Both the position numbers and the translations under genes were made by a program. 64,000 bases of DNA from Hanleya hanleyi (Eukaryota; Mollusca; Polyplacophora; Lepidopleurida; Hanleyidae): contig JAVTVY010025395.1 in assembly GCA_036873755.1 (NCBI GenBank), forward strand, positions 1 through 64,000. Reading direction: 5' to 3'. The notes under the pieces were generated by a model. The model did not search any database and was not told the origin of the DNA. It saw nothing but the letters and a program-made list of their open reading frames with translations. This document shows positions 49,576 through 60,742 of the stretch, in pieces. Within the stretch, counting starts at the first letter, position 1. Each line of letters opens with the position of its first letter.

Positions 49576-51190
49576 TGACACCTCACACGACGCATTCGGA
49601 CTAAGGATGATCCCTCTCTACACCAAATACCTTCCTTCACTGCCCCAAAATGTCCACTTTACTTACTATAACCAACTGCGCATGCACAGATTAACGCGAC
49701 TTGCATTCAAAAACACACCATTCTGACTCTACCCCACACAAGCTTCACTTTGACACCTCACACGACCCATTCGAACCGTGAATAGCCCATCTCTATCCCA
49801 AACACACCCCTACATAGCACCCAAAATGCCTGTTTTCTATAATACGGGCCAGGCGGCGCATGCGCAGACTATTGAACACAGACGAACCATTAGTGTAGTC
49901 AAGTGCTCCTCCACGAGAGCTTCAAAATAAGACCTCAATCGACCCCATTGGACCATTAGGGACTCACCTAGACTCCAACATGTCCACCCCGTATGGGCCT
50001 ATACACCCATAGCCATGCAGTATAGGCCTATGGGCCTACCCAGGCCTCGGGGACTTTTTTGAAAAATTTCACTGATTCGCTCCGGGACACTTCCTATCGT
50101 GTTCTAAATGACGAGACGTGAAAAACAAATCCAAACAACCCTACCGCAAATGTATAGAAGTAGGTTTCCCAGGGGGACAACTATTGATCCTATACCCCCA
50201 GTATATGCAAATTTCACCGATTCGCTCCGGGACACTTCCTATCATGTTCTAAATGACGAGACGAGTAAAACGAGACCCCACAACCCTACCGCAAATGTAT
50301 AGAAGTACGTTTCCCAGGGGACAAACATCGATCCTATACCCTCAGTATGGGACTATATGAGGCTATATCGTACTTTTTCAAAAATTTCACCGATTCGCAC
50401 GGGGACACTTCCTATCATGTTCTAAATGACGAGACGAGTAAAACGAGACCCCACAACCTATACCGCAAATGTGGAGAAGTAGGTTTCCCAGGATGGTCCT
50501 ATACCTCCCATACCCCATATAGGCATTTTCCCGGATTTTTAGATAAAGTCCGTATTCCGTATTTTTTCAGGAAAATTTTTACATACACCCACCCTGGAAC
50601 TAGGGGGAGATAACTCTATTGATAGGCAAGCCCCGTTAAGCCCGGCGACCTATATACCCCCATACCCCATATAGGCATTTTCCCAGGTTTTTCGATAAAG
50701 TCCGTGTTCCGTATTTTTTTCAGGAAAAATTTTACATGCACCCACCCAGCCATCAAATACCCCTTCACCTAGGCTTCACTTTGATACCTCATACAACTCC
50801 ATCGGACCATTATTGGCTCCCCTAGATACCAAAACGTCTATTTGCATACCCTTGGGCCACCGCGCATGCGCAGAATGCCGATATTTCAACCCCACACCCA
50901 GTCCATCAGATGCCTCCTTCACGAATGCTTCACTTTGATACCTCATATGACCCCATCGGACCATTAGGGGCTTCCCTAGCTCCAAAACGTCTATTTGCAT
51001 ACCCTTGGGCCACCGCGCATGCGCAGAATGCCGCTATTTCAATCCCACACCCAGCCCATTAGATGCCCCTTCACCTAAGCTTCACTTTGATACCTCACTC
51101 GACCCAATCGGACCATTTTATCTAGGGACTACTCTAGGGGCGACCGAATCACCGCCAGACATGACCGCATCACCGCGGATGAATACATCT
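49576..51190 (-). repeat. Terminal-repeat block III (inverse orientation)
   Basis: R2 modules lie near 50050, 50215 and 50385. R1 modules lie near 50545 and 50700. R3 modules at 50780-51120 have NRF-1-type GCGCATGCGC cores at 50861-50873 and 51014-51026, plus one at 49856-49867. It ends near GCGGATGAATACAT (about 51177-51190), the same closing word as block IV at about 59675-59688, so this is a candidate true end of the element. Confidence 0.8.
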
Positions 51191-51349
51191 TTATACAATT
51201 AAAATTAATTAATTAATTAATTTATTTATATATTTATTCTGTGAAAACATGCAAATGTTCGAATCAAGGGAGATAACCCGAAATTTGTCAAAAATCAAAA
51301 AAGTGCAAACAGAGTTACCTCCCCCGGCAAAATGCGCGCTGTAATACGC

Positions 51350-52029
51350 TTTATATACTACTCAGGTAGGTGGCTGTCTGAGAAAATCAACTTTAAACTA
51401 ACGCCGCTTGTGATTACACATATGGGCATGTGGACCAATATAATAAACGATATAGCGAAATAGCATCCAAATAATATATCATGGTTCGAGGTAAATGTTC
51501 TTGTCCAGAAAGTTCGAAGGATTGCTCCCGCCGAATAGTCTGTTTTGTTTTGTCGAGTGATTGGAAATATCAAAAGTCCGTCTCACGAAAAGGTAGATAT
51601 TTCATGTAGGGAGCTATTGTCGAAGCCTCGCTGCAGATGAAAAGGCATGGGTGGTGGCACATTGCTGTCCCCAGGTTTGGCTATTGCAAGCATTGTCGCG
51701 TGGTCCTTACAAATAAAAGTAAAATATGAATATGAAAGAATAAAATATAGATGTCAAAATAAATAGGCAGAATTGTCGTGATGGGCTTATTACGAGATCC
51801 TGGAGAATACCGACAAATAGCTCGCACGAATTCTTCATAGCATTACCACCAGATATAGCATCTTGGATTACCTAGATTGCTCCACATAACTAACGCTAAT
51901 GCACGTAATGCCATGTTTTCTTTGAAAACTTGGATGAAATTCGCTCAAAGGTGAGTGAAAATTGATCCTAATAGCAAACTTGAGTGGAAGTCTCTCAAAT
52001 GTTAATTAACCCTATCTGGCTTGGTCTTT
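51350..52029. other. No gene seen
   Basis: Unassigned AT-rich sequence. The outer-end motif near 51325 (ACCTCCCCCGGCAAAA) is the inverse of one at about 32510. Confidence 0.4.
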
Positions 52030-52760
52030 TGGGAGGTATCTTGGCCTGGGGGGAGGGGGGGGGGGCCGAAGTGGCCTAATTATTTTTCTTATCTCTTGAG
52101 CTATGGGGCTGAAACTTAGCACACCATACCCTTGGGCCAAGCTCTACCAGAAAATGTCAAAAAAAATCCAAGATGGCAGCTTTGATGACGTCACAGTGAA
52201 ATCATTTTCAAAAACGGCATTATTTGGTCGATTTTTCGATTTTTCATTCATGCTATTTCTTCACAACTGCATGATAAATTAGTAAATATTACTGGGATGT
52301 GAAATAAAATAGTTTTTGTCCACTTTTCATCGCGGAAAAGCATAAATATTGAAGAAATATGACGAAAAATCACTTTTCTGGTACCCCACGTGGTCGCCAT
52401 CTTCAATTTACCCATGATCTTCTGCTCGGCGGGTCATGCAAAAAGGCTCAAAATGACCCCAATATGATAAACTATAAAAATACAGGCGTCTAGTCCGTCC
52501 TTCATAATTCAGCGGTCGTCCATTAAAGAATATCCGCGTCCATAATCCAAAGACCTATTCCATATCCATATAACAGTATTAGCACCAAATTCAAAAAGAC
52601 AATCATAGTATACTTGATCGTTCTAAAGTCGTTATCTAGAGAATGATGTATCTCAGTCACGCTTTGATTGTCACGGAATTTCATCTCTCCATTTTTGTCA
52701 TTCCGGAGATAGCACAGAAAGTTTGGTAGGGGGGGGGGGACATTTTGTCCCCCGGTCAGG
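52030..52760. repeat. Interspersed repeat as at 41465, interrupted by an insertion
   Basis: It is collinear with 41465-41990 up to AAACTATAAA (about 52487). It resumes at CACGGAATTTCATCTC (about 52670) through CATTCCGGAGATA. The intervening ~185 bp is the terminal-repeat-like sequence found also at 55972 and 63462. It ends in a poly-G run and ACATTTTGTCCCCC. Confidence 0.75.
52487..52670 (+). mobile_element. Solo Penelope-like terminal-repeat insertion (GTCTAGTCCGTC family)
   Basis: Block GCGTCTAGTCCGTC, then CGTCCATTAAAGAAT, CGCGTCCATAATCCAAA and TGTATCTCAGTCACGCTTTG. It matches 55972-56300 and 63462-63575, and the inverse at about 60768-60840. These sites neighbour the two GIY-YIG/RT elements, so it is likely their terminal repeat. 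Confidence 0.55.
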
Positions 52761-53807
52761 TAGGGTTATATTAACTCAAGCTGAATGAAGTTCACTCAAA
52801 CTTATCTGAAAATCAACTCAGTCTTGAGTAGGATCATTCCTACTGTCACTTGAGTGAAATATGTTTTACAGCGTGTGGCATATCTGGGGCAATGAGTATT
52901 TTTCTCGATCATGATCAGATAATTTTATTTTACGTACAACATTCAGGCTAATTTTTCGGTCTCGTTCGCAATTTCCGAGCATCTTAAAAAATTGTAATTT
53001 TCCGTACTCTGTAGCTATTTTATTCTTGATCTCCTAACCCTCGTCTACCTGACCTGATGCTTTGTTGCGAATATACTAGAAAAGGCTCATGGTGCCTGTA
53101 ATGCTAATTTCAATTTCAAGAATATAATATAATATGGAGTTGGTCGCCAGTGTAGACTGGCATTCACAACCAAAAGAAGAAATCTGACTGTTTGAAACTC
53201 AGTAGTTGATTTTGTACACTGGAACAGAATTGTGAGGTGTTTTTTTTCAAATATTCACACATCATTGACCGCGAGTACAGGGCAGAGTGTACGTATTAGA
53301 CGTCAACACTCGGTCACAGCCATTCAGTTTGTAAAAAAACACACATAGAATGTCAAACAGCGGCAGCGCCCAACTTGCCTATATATATACCATATTACAT
53401 CCAGTCCGAATCAAATCAAACTTGATAAATTTAAGCCTGTTGTCGTTGCTATCTTGGGATATATGACTAGTACAGTTGTTTGATAAGACCGTTCAACTCC
53501 GATCATAATCTCCTGTGCCGAACAAAGATCGAATTGATAAGGCTTTTAGCATAACAGCACTACGATTATATTGTAATTCTATCCTTATATTTTAGGGCAC
53601 AAGTTAATTAACAGTGGGTTGCAGAAGGCAGACTGGGCATTTTCGTTTATGTTCACAATACCAGAAGACATTTCGGAAGATCAATGCATTGAGTTCAGTC
53701 GTGACCACCATCGTTGAGATGGCAGCATTTTTCAGCGGATTCTCATTTGGCCGCTCTGCTGGATAATAAGAGGGGAGGGATTATTATCACTCACTCTGGT
53801 TTCAGTC
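52761..53807. other. No gene seen
   Basis: AT-rich sequence with no supported feature. Confidence 0.4.
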
Positions 53808-53985
53808 TGTTTCACTGAAACCAGCATTAATCTGATAACAGCAATATGGTTAAGCCAGTAGATAATAGTGGAATTAATGTTTATATCAACTAGTTTCAGT
53901 CCGTTTTGGTCAGTTTGAGACTGATTATGGTTTGATTTAGTTTGGTTTGGACAGAAATCAGTTGGAAACTAAAGATTATGACAGG
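53808..53985. repeat. ~170-bp direct repeat, left copy, flanking a LINE fragment
   Basis: It shares ACTGAAACCAGCATTAATC, GATAACA, TAGTGGAAT-AATG, TTTCAGTC-GTT and GACAGAAATC with 55478-55640 in the same order and orientation. Confidence 0.65.
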
Positions 53986-54002
53986 GTTCCGACCGTTCGG
54001 AA

Positions 54003-55384
54003 TCATCTGTTGGAAAATCAATTCAATTCAATTCAATTTTATTGTACATATACGCTCACAATGGAGCAGGGTACAAACTTTGAAATCAAAACACACAATA
54101 ATAATGCATAACAGGCTGTTGGTATGAAATTATTAAATGAGTATTCACTATTATGACTAGTATAATAAGGCAAACTTGTATATTCTATACAGATACTAAT
54201 GACGTACTCTCTAAAATAATTAGATTGAAATTCAATCCATCAGACCGAAACTAGTGACCAATCTTTCATCAGATTGAAAATATTCAATCTAATAGATTGC
54301 AAACGATAAAATGAATCTGTTGTAGACAGAAAATTCAGTCTACCACATCGAAGTCCTCAATCCAACAGACCGAATATTCAATCGAATAGATCGGTCACGA
54401 ATTCCAATCCGACAGACCGAAATCCCAGCCCAATCATCTCAGAGAGTATAGTAGGGAACATAAACATATAGCAGACCCAAACCGCAACTCACTGTGCTTC
54501 GAGAGAGTATGCACATAATTTATAAATAGACCAAGGCTGTATACATACCATATTATTGTGGGTTTGTCTTACGGTGAGCAAGTACATTATGCAAGTACCG
54601 TGAAATAATAACTGCCACCTCGAGAGGTGGGTCCAGTAGGAGACTTAAAAGAGCATTCAAATCCAGACAAGCTGCTTGAGGGAATTGATATAGAAGATAT
54701 GTAAACATCTCTATCCGGAGTTGTTTATAAAATAAACATTCTAGAAGGAAATGTTTCTCATCTTCTACTCTACCTAAGTTACATAATTTATAAATACTTT
54801 TTTCAAGCAAGACAATGCGATAACGACCCATCTCAATTTCTCATGGATGCGTACTAAGTCTCAAGTGTGTTAGAGCTTTCCTGTATTTCTTATGTTTCAC
54901 AACGTTGAGATATGTGGAGAAGGATATTTCATTCTTAAACATTCCATAAGTTCTGAGTGTACAGGAGAATATTGGAGATGGTTTAGTGGCATCTTCAAAT
55001 TTCAAGGTAAAGGATTTCTGGAGCTCCTTTTGCAGCGTGGGTATAAACCGAGTACCATTAAATGGGACAGTGTCAATTCCATGATTAACAAGGAGACTGT
55101 GTGTACTGGTGAACCAAGAACTTATGTTCATAGATTTCTTTATCTGCAGTATAGGCTTTGTACACCAGCCTATTGTGGTCAACTGTTTGTAGGCGGAGCC
55201 AGCACTTCACCATGCTCATATACACCTGACAAGAGGATGGGTAAAACCCAAGATTCGCAAGAGGGCCGATATTAGAAGCTCTCTTGGGAACTTCCAATAT
55301 GGATTTACTTACTTTGAATGTAACTGCATTGCATGGGAGTTTGTCCCAGTTATGAAAGACGTCGGCACGTCTGGGAGCAAACAA
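54003..55384 (-). mobile_element. Degenerate non-LTR retrotransposon 3' half
   Basis: On the minus strand it runs from 55384 (a post-RT segment with NIGPLANLGFYPSSCQVYMSM) through 55182-54841 (RKALTHLRLSTHP) and, after a frameshift, 54831-54553 (Cys-rich LCNLGRVEDEKHFLLECLFY). It reaches a 3' end with an (AATTC/GAATT)n tail at 54003-54035. It has the same layout as 30625-31145 but is a different, more decayed copy. Confidence 0.7.
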
Positions 55385-55477
55385 TTGGGCACCCCAATAG
55401 TCAAGAACTATGTGTCCGCTAGATAGAACAGAAATGACGATGACGATAGGGTCAATCTGTGTCTGTCTATGTGACTG

Positions 55478-55640
55478 AAACCAGCATTAATCAGATAACA
55501 AAACATGCTTGAGCTGATATCTATTAGTGGAATGAATGCTCATTTTAGTTTCAGTCGGTTACAGTTAGTTTACGTCGAATTATCTTTCGGTTTATTTGAC
55601 AGAAATCTTACGGAAAACAGCTGGAATCTGTCCCAGGTGC
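55478..55640. repeat. ~170-bp direct repeat, right copy
   Basis: Partner of 53808-53985. The LINE fragment lies between them. Confidence 0.65.
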
Positions 55641-55971
55641 AGTTTTCCTCGCACCTGACGTAAATGGGAAACCTGACAGAAAAGAATTGTATATAGCTGA
55701 AACAGAGAGCAAACAAGACATTAATCAGTTCGGAAGTAAAGAATATGGAAGGGTAACGAGATTCGAAAACTTGATTTTTCGGGAAGTGAACCGAGATAGT
55801 TCTGGACCCTTCGAGACGAGATATTAATCGGTGCTACTCGGTTATCGAGAAACAGTCTCGTTCGATAAGTATTTAGATAATATACTCTATGAATCGCTAT
55901 CTATTTTAGTTAACGGCATATGCCGTAAGCCCTCATAATGTAATACTTGTGCCCCCGGCAAAAGGAATATA

Positions 55972-56300
55972 AGAGTCTAGCCCGTCATTCAATATTCAGC
56001 CGTCGCCCATTAAACAATTTCCGCGTCCATAATCCAAAGACCTAATTTATATAATAGAATTAGCCCCAAATTAAAAGAATAAATCATAGTATACATGGAA
56101 ATATGCTAGTTTCCCGCAAGAGAGAAGCGGTCTACAGTTTTCAATTAGTCATCGAAAAAAACGTGATGGAGTAGACATCACGATGTCCCAAAAGTATCAA
56201 ATCTCTATCGCCGATCAGTATTCTTAATCCATGTGATTTTCATTGGAAAGTCGTTATCTAGATTATCTAGAATGTGATGTATCTCAGTCACGCTTTGATT
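55972..56300 (+). repeat. Penelope-like terminal-repeat-like sequence
   Basis: Same family as 52487-52670 (GTCTAGCCCGTCATTC, CCGCGTCCATAATCCAAAG, GTGATGTATCTCAGTCACGC), with an extra ~130-bp stretch inside. It lies about 500 bp upstream of the plus-strand GIY-YIG element. Confidence 0.55.
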
Positions 56301-56799
56301 TTGACTGTTCATAGGAGCACTATGAGGATCTTGTAATACATGGGTTCACGATTGAAAAGTGAAATTAGACAAAAGTTTCGAAATGTAAATCCATAGATCT
56401 TGTAGGCTATGCTCGTATTTTGCTATCACCATGCGATATGTTCCGCTAAATTATGGAAACTTTGAGCGGAGGCGCTTGGTGGTATGCCCTGTTTTATAAG
56501 TTTCTGCAATAATGTCAATAACACAGGATCACGCAAATGCTGCTAGGCGAGACACGTATACGCCATATGCAGGTCCCACTGGAATATTACTGTCCAGCTA
56601 TAGATAGTTTACGATGTCAAATATTGTAATCGTCTCTGTTGTCGTAAAGTCGACGAGAGAGAAGGCCCGCTTGATTTTTATAGAGATATAGGTCTAAATG
56701 TGATGTGCAGTTAGGGCCATCGTCTGGATTCTCTGCACATCATAACTTCATCATGAGCACAACAAAAGAAAATAATGGTAAGACGTTTATTTAATCCAA

Positions 56800-58134
56800 A
56801 TATATTTATTTAATTTCCTGTAAGAAGTATGGTAAACAGTATGTTGGCAAGACCACACACAAAGACTCCATCTGAGGGTGAATGGTCACAGAAAATCCGT
56901 TGGGAAAAGTGCAATTGCTCATAGGTAAGCATTTTTCTTGACCCGACCATGGTTGGGATAACTTTAGTATTCAGATCATAGACGTCTACCCATCTACCAA
57001 GGACCCCCTTGGATTTGAGAGAATAATTCGAGAGAGGAAACTTCTGGCTGTTAGAACTTAAGCCAGTGTTTCCGTACGGTTCAAATGATAATGTCAAAGG
57101 GTCTGCATTCATGGTTGGAGAAAGTTTGCGCTGATTCACGATCATATCACTTACTTATTATTAATTCACACAGCTTACGTACAGTCCTGTATGCGTTACC
57201 TTTGAGCGCTTTAAATCTTATAGCCAGAGATATACAACGATCTGTGTCTTCAGGAAATATAATACCACCCACAATCACTAAAGTTTGTCATTTGGAGCGA
57301 TATGCAAGAGGTGGAAAAAATTGACGACGTCTGGTGACTAAAAAGCAACCATATAGCGTGAGATATAGCGTATTTTCGATTGTCCAAGACCGGTTCTTCT
57401 TGAAACTCAATTACCCAAATACAGGACTGGATATAATTAATCTACCACGAATCCTGAGTAATCCAGAGGTAGGCAACGCTGTACCAAACTATTTTAAGTT
57501 CTTAGAGCCCCTTGCATTTCATATAAGTATACTAAATATATAGCCACCAAAATATTCAATTGCTCTAATGCTGTCAAGGAGTTTGATTGGAACTTATACA
57601 CGTCTGGAGACTACAGTTCTGATTGTGAATCGTCGAACGTTATCTATACACCATGCACACATATGTTTACAGGTAAACTTGATATAGTGAGTGATAAGGA
57701 CGTAAAATACTAATACTGAAGGGACCCAGCTATAGAGATGAAGGACGACAAGAAAATAGTCCTGACTGCATTGGAACAGTACGTTATTGACTGAGCTAAG
57801 CGAGAAACAGCCGAACTTACTCGCTGATTGGCTAGACCTCACCAAGAGCAAGGTCGTTAAAACAATCCGCCATATTGACAGAAGTGCCCTTCCCGAAGCA
57901 AAACAAGTACTGAGAAACTTCAATTCGCAAGAAGTTCTAGCAAATCTTATAGAAAATTCGACATAGTCCCAACAGACAAAGCTCCAAATAATATAATATT
58001 CATATGTAATTATTACTATTACCAGGTGTTGCTTAAGGAATTGTAAGGAGGCTTGAAGAGTGTAAGCATACCATCATCAAATACGTCTATTTATTCCCGA
58101 ACTGCGTTCACTCTGAAAGATTTATTCAACAATC
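56800..58134 (+). mobile_element. Degenerate retroelement with N-terminal GIY-YIG, truncated by terminal block IV
   Basis: Discontinuous plus-strand frames in order: GKQYVGKTT (about 56826) and WDNFSIQIIDV with FERIIRERK (GIY-YIG); LNLIARDIQRS; LKLNYPNTGLDIINLPRIL; KLDIVSDKD; and VPTDKAPNNIIFIC (about 57965), which in the related full elements precedes the reverse transcriptase. Sequence stops at 58134, where terminal-repeat modules begin. There are many stops and frameshifts. The order agrees with the minus-strand copy at 60743-63462. Confidence 0.65.
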
Positions 58135-59690
58135 ACATAGGCCTATGGGCCTACCCAGGCCTGGGTGACGTTTTTCAAAAATTTCACCGTTTTGCTCCGG
58201 GACACTTCCTATCATGTTTGTCTTGACGAGACTAAGAAAACAAATCCAAACAACCCTACTGCAAATGTCTAGAAATGGGTTTCCCAGGGGGACAAACATT
58301 GGTCCTATACCCCTAGTATGGGACTATATGGGTCTATATGGGGCTATATGGTACTTTTTCAAAAATTTCACCGATTCGCTCCGCGACACTTCCTATCATG
58401 TTTGTCTTGACGAGACTAAGAAAACGAGACCCCCACAACCTATACCGCAAATGTATAGAAGTAGGTTTCCCAGTAGGACAAACATTGGTCCTATACCCCC
58501 AGTATGGGACTATATGGGTCTATATCGTACTTTTTCAAAAATTTCACCGTTTCGCTCCGCGACACTTCCTATCATGTTTGGCTTGACGAGACTAAGAAAA
58601 CGAGACCCCCACAACCTATACCGCAAATGTCGAGAAGTAGGTTTCCCAGGATGGTCCTATACCCCCCCCCCCCATACCCCATATAGGCATTTTCCCGTAA
58701 TTTAGAATAAAGTCCGTGTTCCGTATTTTTTCAGGAAAAATTTTACATACACCCACCCTGGAACTAGGGGGAGATAACTCTATTGATAGGCAAGCCCCGT
58801 TAAGCCCGTCGACCTATATACCCCCCATACCCCATACAGGTATTTTCCCGGATTTTTCGATAAAGTCCGTGTTCCGTTTTTTTTTTTCAGGAACAATTTT
58901 ACATGCACCCACCCATGACTGGATGCCACTTCACCTAGGCTTCACATGGATACCTCATGCAACTCCATCGGACCATTAGGGGCTCCCCTAGATCCCAACA
59001 CGTCTATTTCCATACCCTTTTCCCACAATTCCCTGTCTGCGCATGCGCAGAATGGTGACAACGCTCGAGCCGCTAGTCCAGTCAGATGTCCCTTCATCAA
59101 TGCTTCACATGGATACCTCATACGCCTCCATCGACCCACTAGGGACTCCCCTAGCTCCCAACACGTCTATTTTCATACCCTTTGGCCACCGCGCATGCGC
59201 AGAATGCCGATATGTCAACCCCACACCCAGTTCATCTGATGTCCCTTCACGAATGCTTCACATGGATACCTCATATGACCCCATTGGACCATTAGGGGCT
59301 CCCCTACATCCCAACACGTCTATTTTCATACCCTTGGGCCACCGCGCATGCGCAGAATGCCGATATGTCAACCCCACACCCAGCCCATCAGATGCCCCTT
59401 CACGAATGCTTCACATGGAAACCTCATATGACCCCATTGGACCATTAGTGGCTCCCCTACATCTCAACACGTCTATTTCCATACCCTTGGGCCACCGCGC
59501 ATGCGCAGAATGCCGATATTTCAAACCCACACCCAGCGCATTAGATGCCCCTTCACGAATGCTTCACTTCGATACCTCAATCGACCCAATCGGACCATTT
59601 TATCTAGGGACTACTTTTTCTCCACGGAAACTTTTTTTCCGCGACCGCATCACCGCCAAAACCGCATCACAGCGGATGAATACATTCCCT
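58135..59690 (-). repeat. Terminal-repeat block IV (inverse orientation)
   Basis: R2 modules lie near 58165, 58360 and 58545. R1 modules lie near 58705 and 58860. Four R3 units (58920-59610) have GCGCATGCGC cores at 59039, 59191, 59344 and 59497, spaced 152-153 bp. It closes with ACCGCATCACAGCGGATGAA near 59665-59685. No genes are attached to it in this window. Confidence 0.8.
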
Positions 59691-60263
59691 GCAACAATTG
59701 CAGCTAGCTTTTTGGTGATTCTGCCGGAACTATACTGCACTTGACCTCTCCGATCTCCACGTGACCTCCACAAATGACCTCTACATCCGGGTGAAAGTTA
59801 ACTCAATTTATTTGCTATATACTACTGACGTCATCAAAATAATCTTTTGAATTGTCCCTTCCTTTTTGGTTAGAGTGTGGCTTATAATAAGAGAGATACA
59901 CTTGTGGCCCAAGGCTAGCCATAATACCTTAAGTAATTTTATCCCAGTCTGTTAGAGTTAAACTGCATGCCAATAATTATACATATTAGATTTCAGACCA
60001 TATGTTGATATTGGACGTAAAACAAAATATCAACCCATAATAATAGCCTGCTTACAGGACTAAAATACAACCAACTCTTACTTAGCAAACGCCAAAAATA
60101 TATAATTATTCACAGTAATATTGATTAATCTTTTTTATTATTAGTTATTCATGCTTGAATTTATAAATGTGTATTAAGACAAAGATGTAATGATGAACGT
60201 GTCGAACTAAATTACCTATGTGAGAAAAGGAGAAAAAATGTAAGATAAAAGGAAACAAAAAAA
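59691..60263. other. No gene seen
   Basis: AT-rich sequence with no supported feature. Confidence 0.4.
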
Positions 60264-60360
60264 GTGGAGTCCCGACTGGGTTCGAACCTGCACAATGTCG
60301 AGCTCAAACCCGCATTCTGACAATCCCAACATACTTACCCACAGCGCTATGGCCTCGACA
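60264..60360 (-). other. tRNA-like / Pol III promoter remnant
   Basis: On the minus strand, ATAGCGCTGTGGG resembles an A box and GGTTCGAACCC is a perfect B box about 55 nt later. The presumed acceptor arms do not pair and the intervening sequence is too long for a standard tRNA, so a SINE head or tRNA pseudogene is more likely than a functional tRNA. Confidence 0.35.
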
Positions 60361-60424
60361 GCTCCCAACACCGATTTCTAAAGGTGCCCAATACATGTGC
60401 ATAATAGTGGGTCAAATGGGACAC

Positions 60425-60645
60425 TGGTATTGTAGGACACTTACAACCGTCACTGTTGTAACGGCTTAGAATGTCCGCTTGGCTAACAATGTCCTACCCT
60501 ATAAAATGGACCGTAACACGGAGTTATGCCGTAGGACACGCCAATCCTTCCAAGGGCAACCCTAACCTGGAGAGGAGGGCCCTACGGACCCTCATCTCCA
60601 GGTTAGAGTGTCCTACGGACACTCCAATACAGGGGACATTCTTAG
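60425..60645. repeat. Cluster of TGTCCTAC inverted words with a 12-bp-stem hairpin
   Basis: CTAACCTGGAGA (from about 60562) pairs with TCTCCAGGTTAG (ending about 60606). GTAGGACAC or its inverse occurs at about 60433, 60488, 60531 and 60609. No ORF is supported. Confidence 0.55.
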
Positions 60646-60742
60646 CCTCCACACCGGCATCATTGAAAACTGTTGACCGATTCTCTCTTGCAGGAATCTA
60701 GCCTATGTTTATGTATAATATATTTTTTTGTTTTTTGTTTTT

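Larger units (their letters stand above)
47367..50802. repeat. Palindrome, right arm
   Basis: Inverse of 43236-46902. The inner 1.76 kb is about 99% identical to the left arm by protein comparison. The outer part has diverged by indels and lacks the two extra 176-bp units. The central non-symmetric spacer is 46903-47366 (464 bp). Confidence 0.95.
32560..51190. mobile_element. Maverick/Polinton-like (adintovirus-related) element, composite and defective
   Basis: It is identified by the joint presence of a chromodomain DDE integrase, a packaging ATPase, an adenain-like protease, an F54H12.2-type major capsid protein and a penton-like protein on one strand. Long inverted modules occur at both ends: left 32560-33640 and right 49556-51190. 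A short matching motif (TTTTGCCGGGGGAGGTAACT) lies at about 32510 and, inverted, near 51325, close to the possible outer ends. No protein-primed DNA polymerase B is visible. The right third is a palindrome that carries its own gene pair twice. The boundaries, and whether one or two elements are merged here, are unresolved. Confidence 0.75.

Noticed and set aside
60264..60360. Functional tRNA gene
   Set aside because: The A and B boxes are good, but the acceptor stem does not pair and no plausible anticodon arm is apparent.
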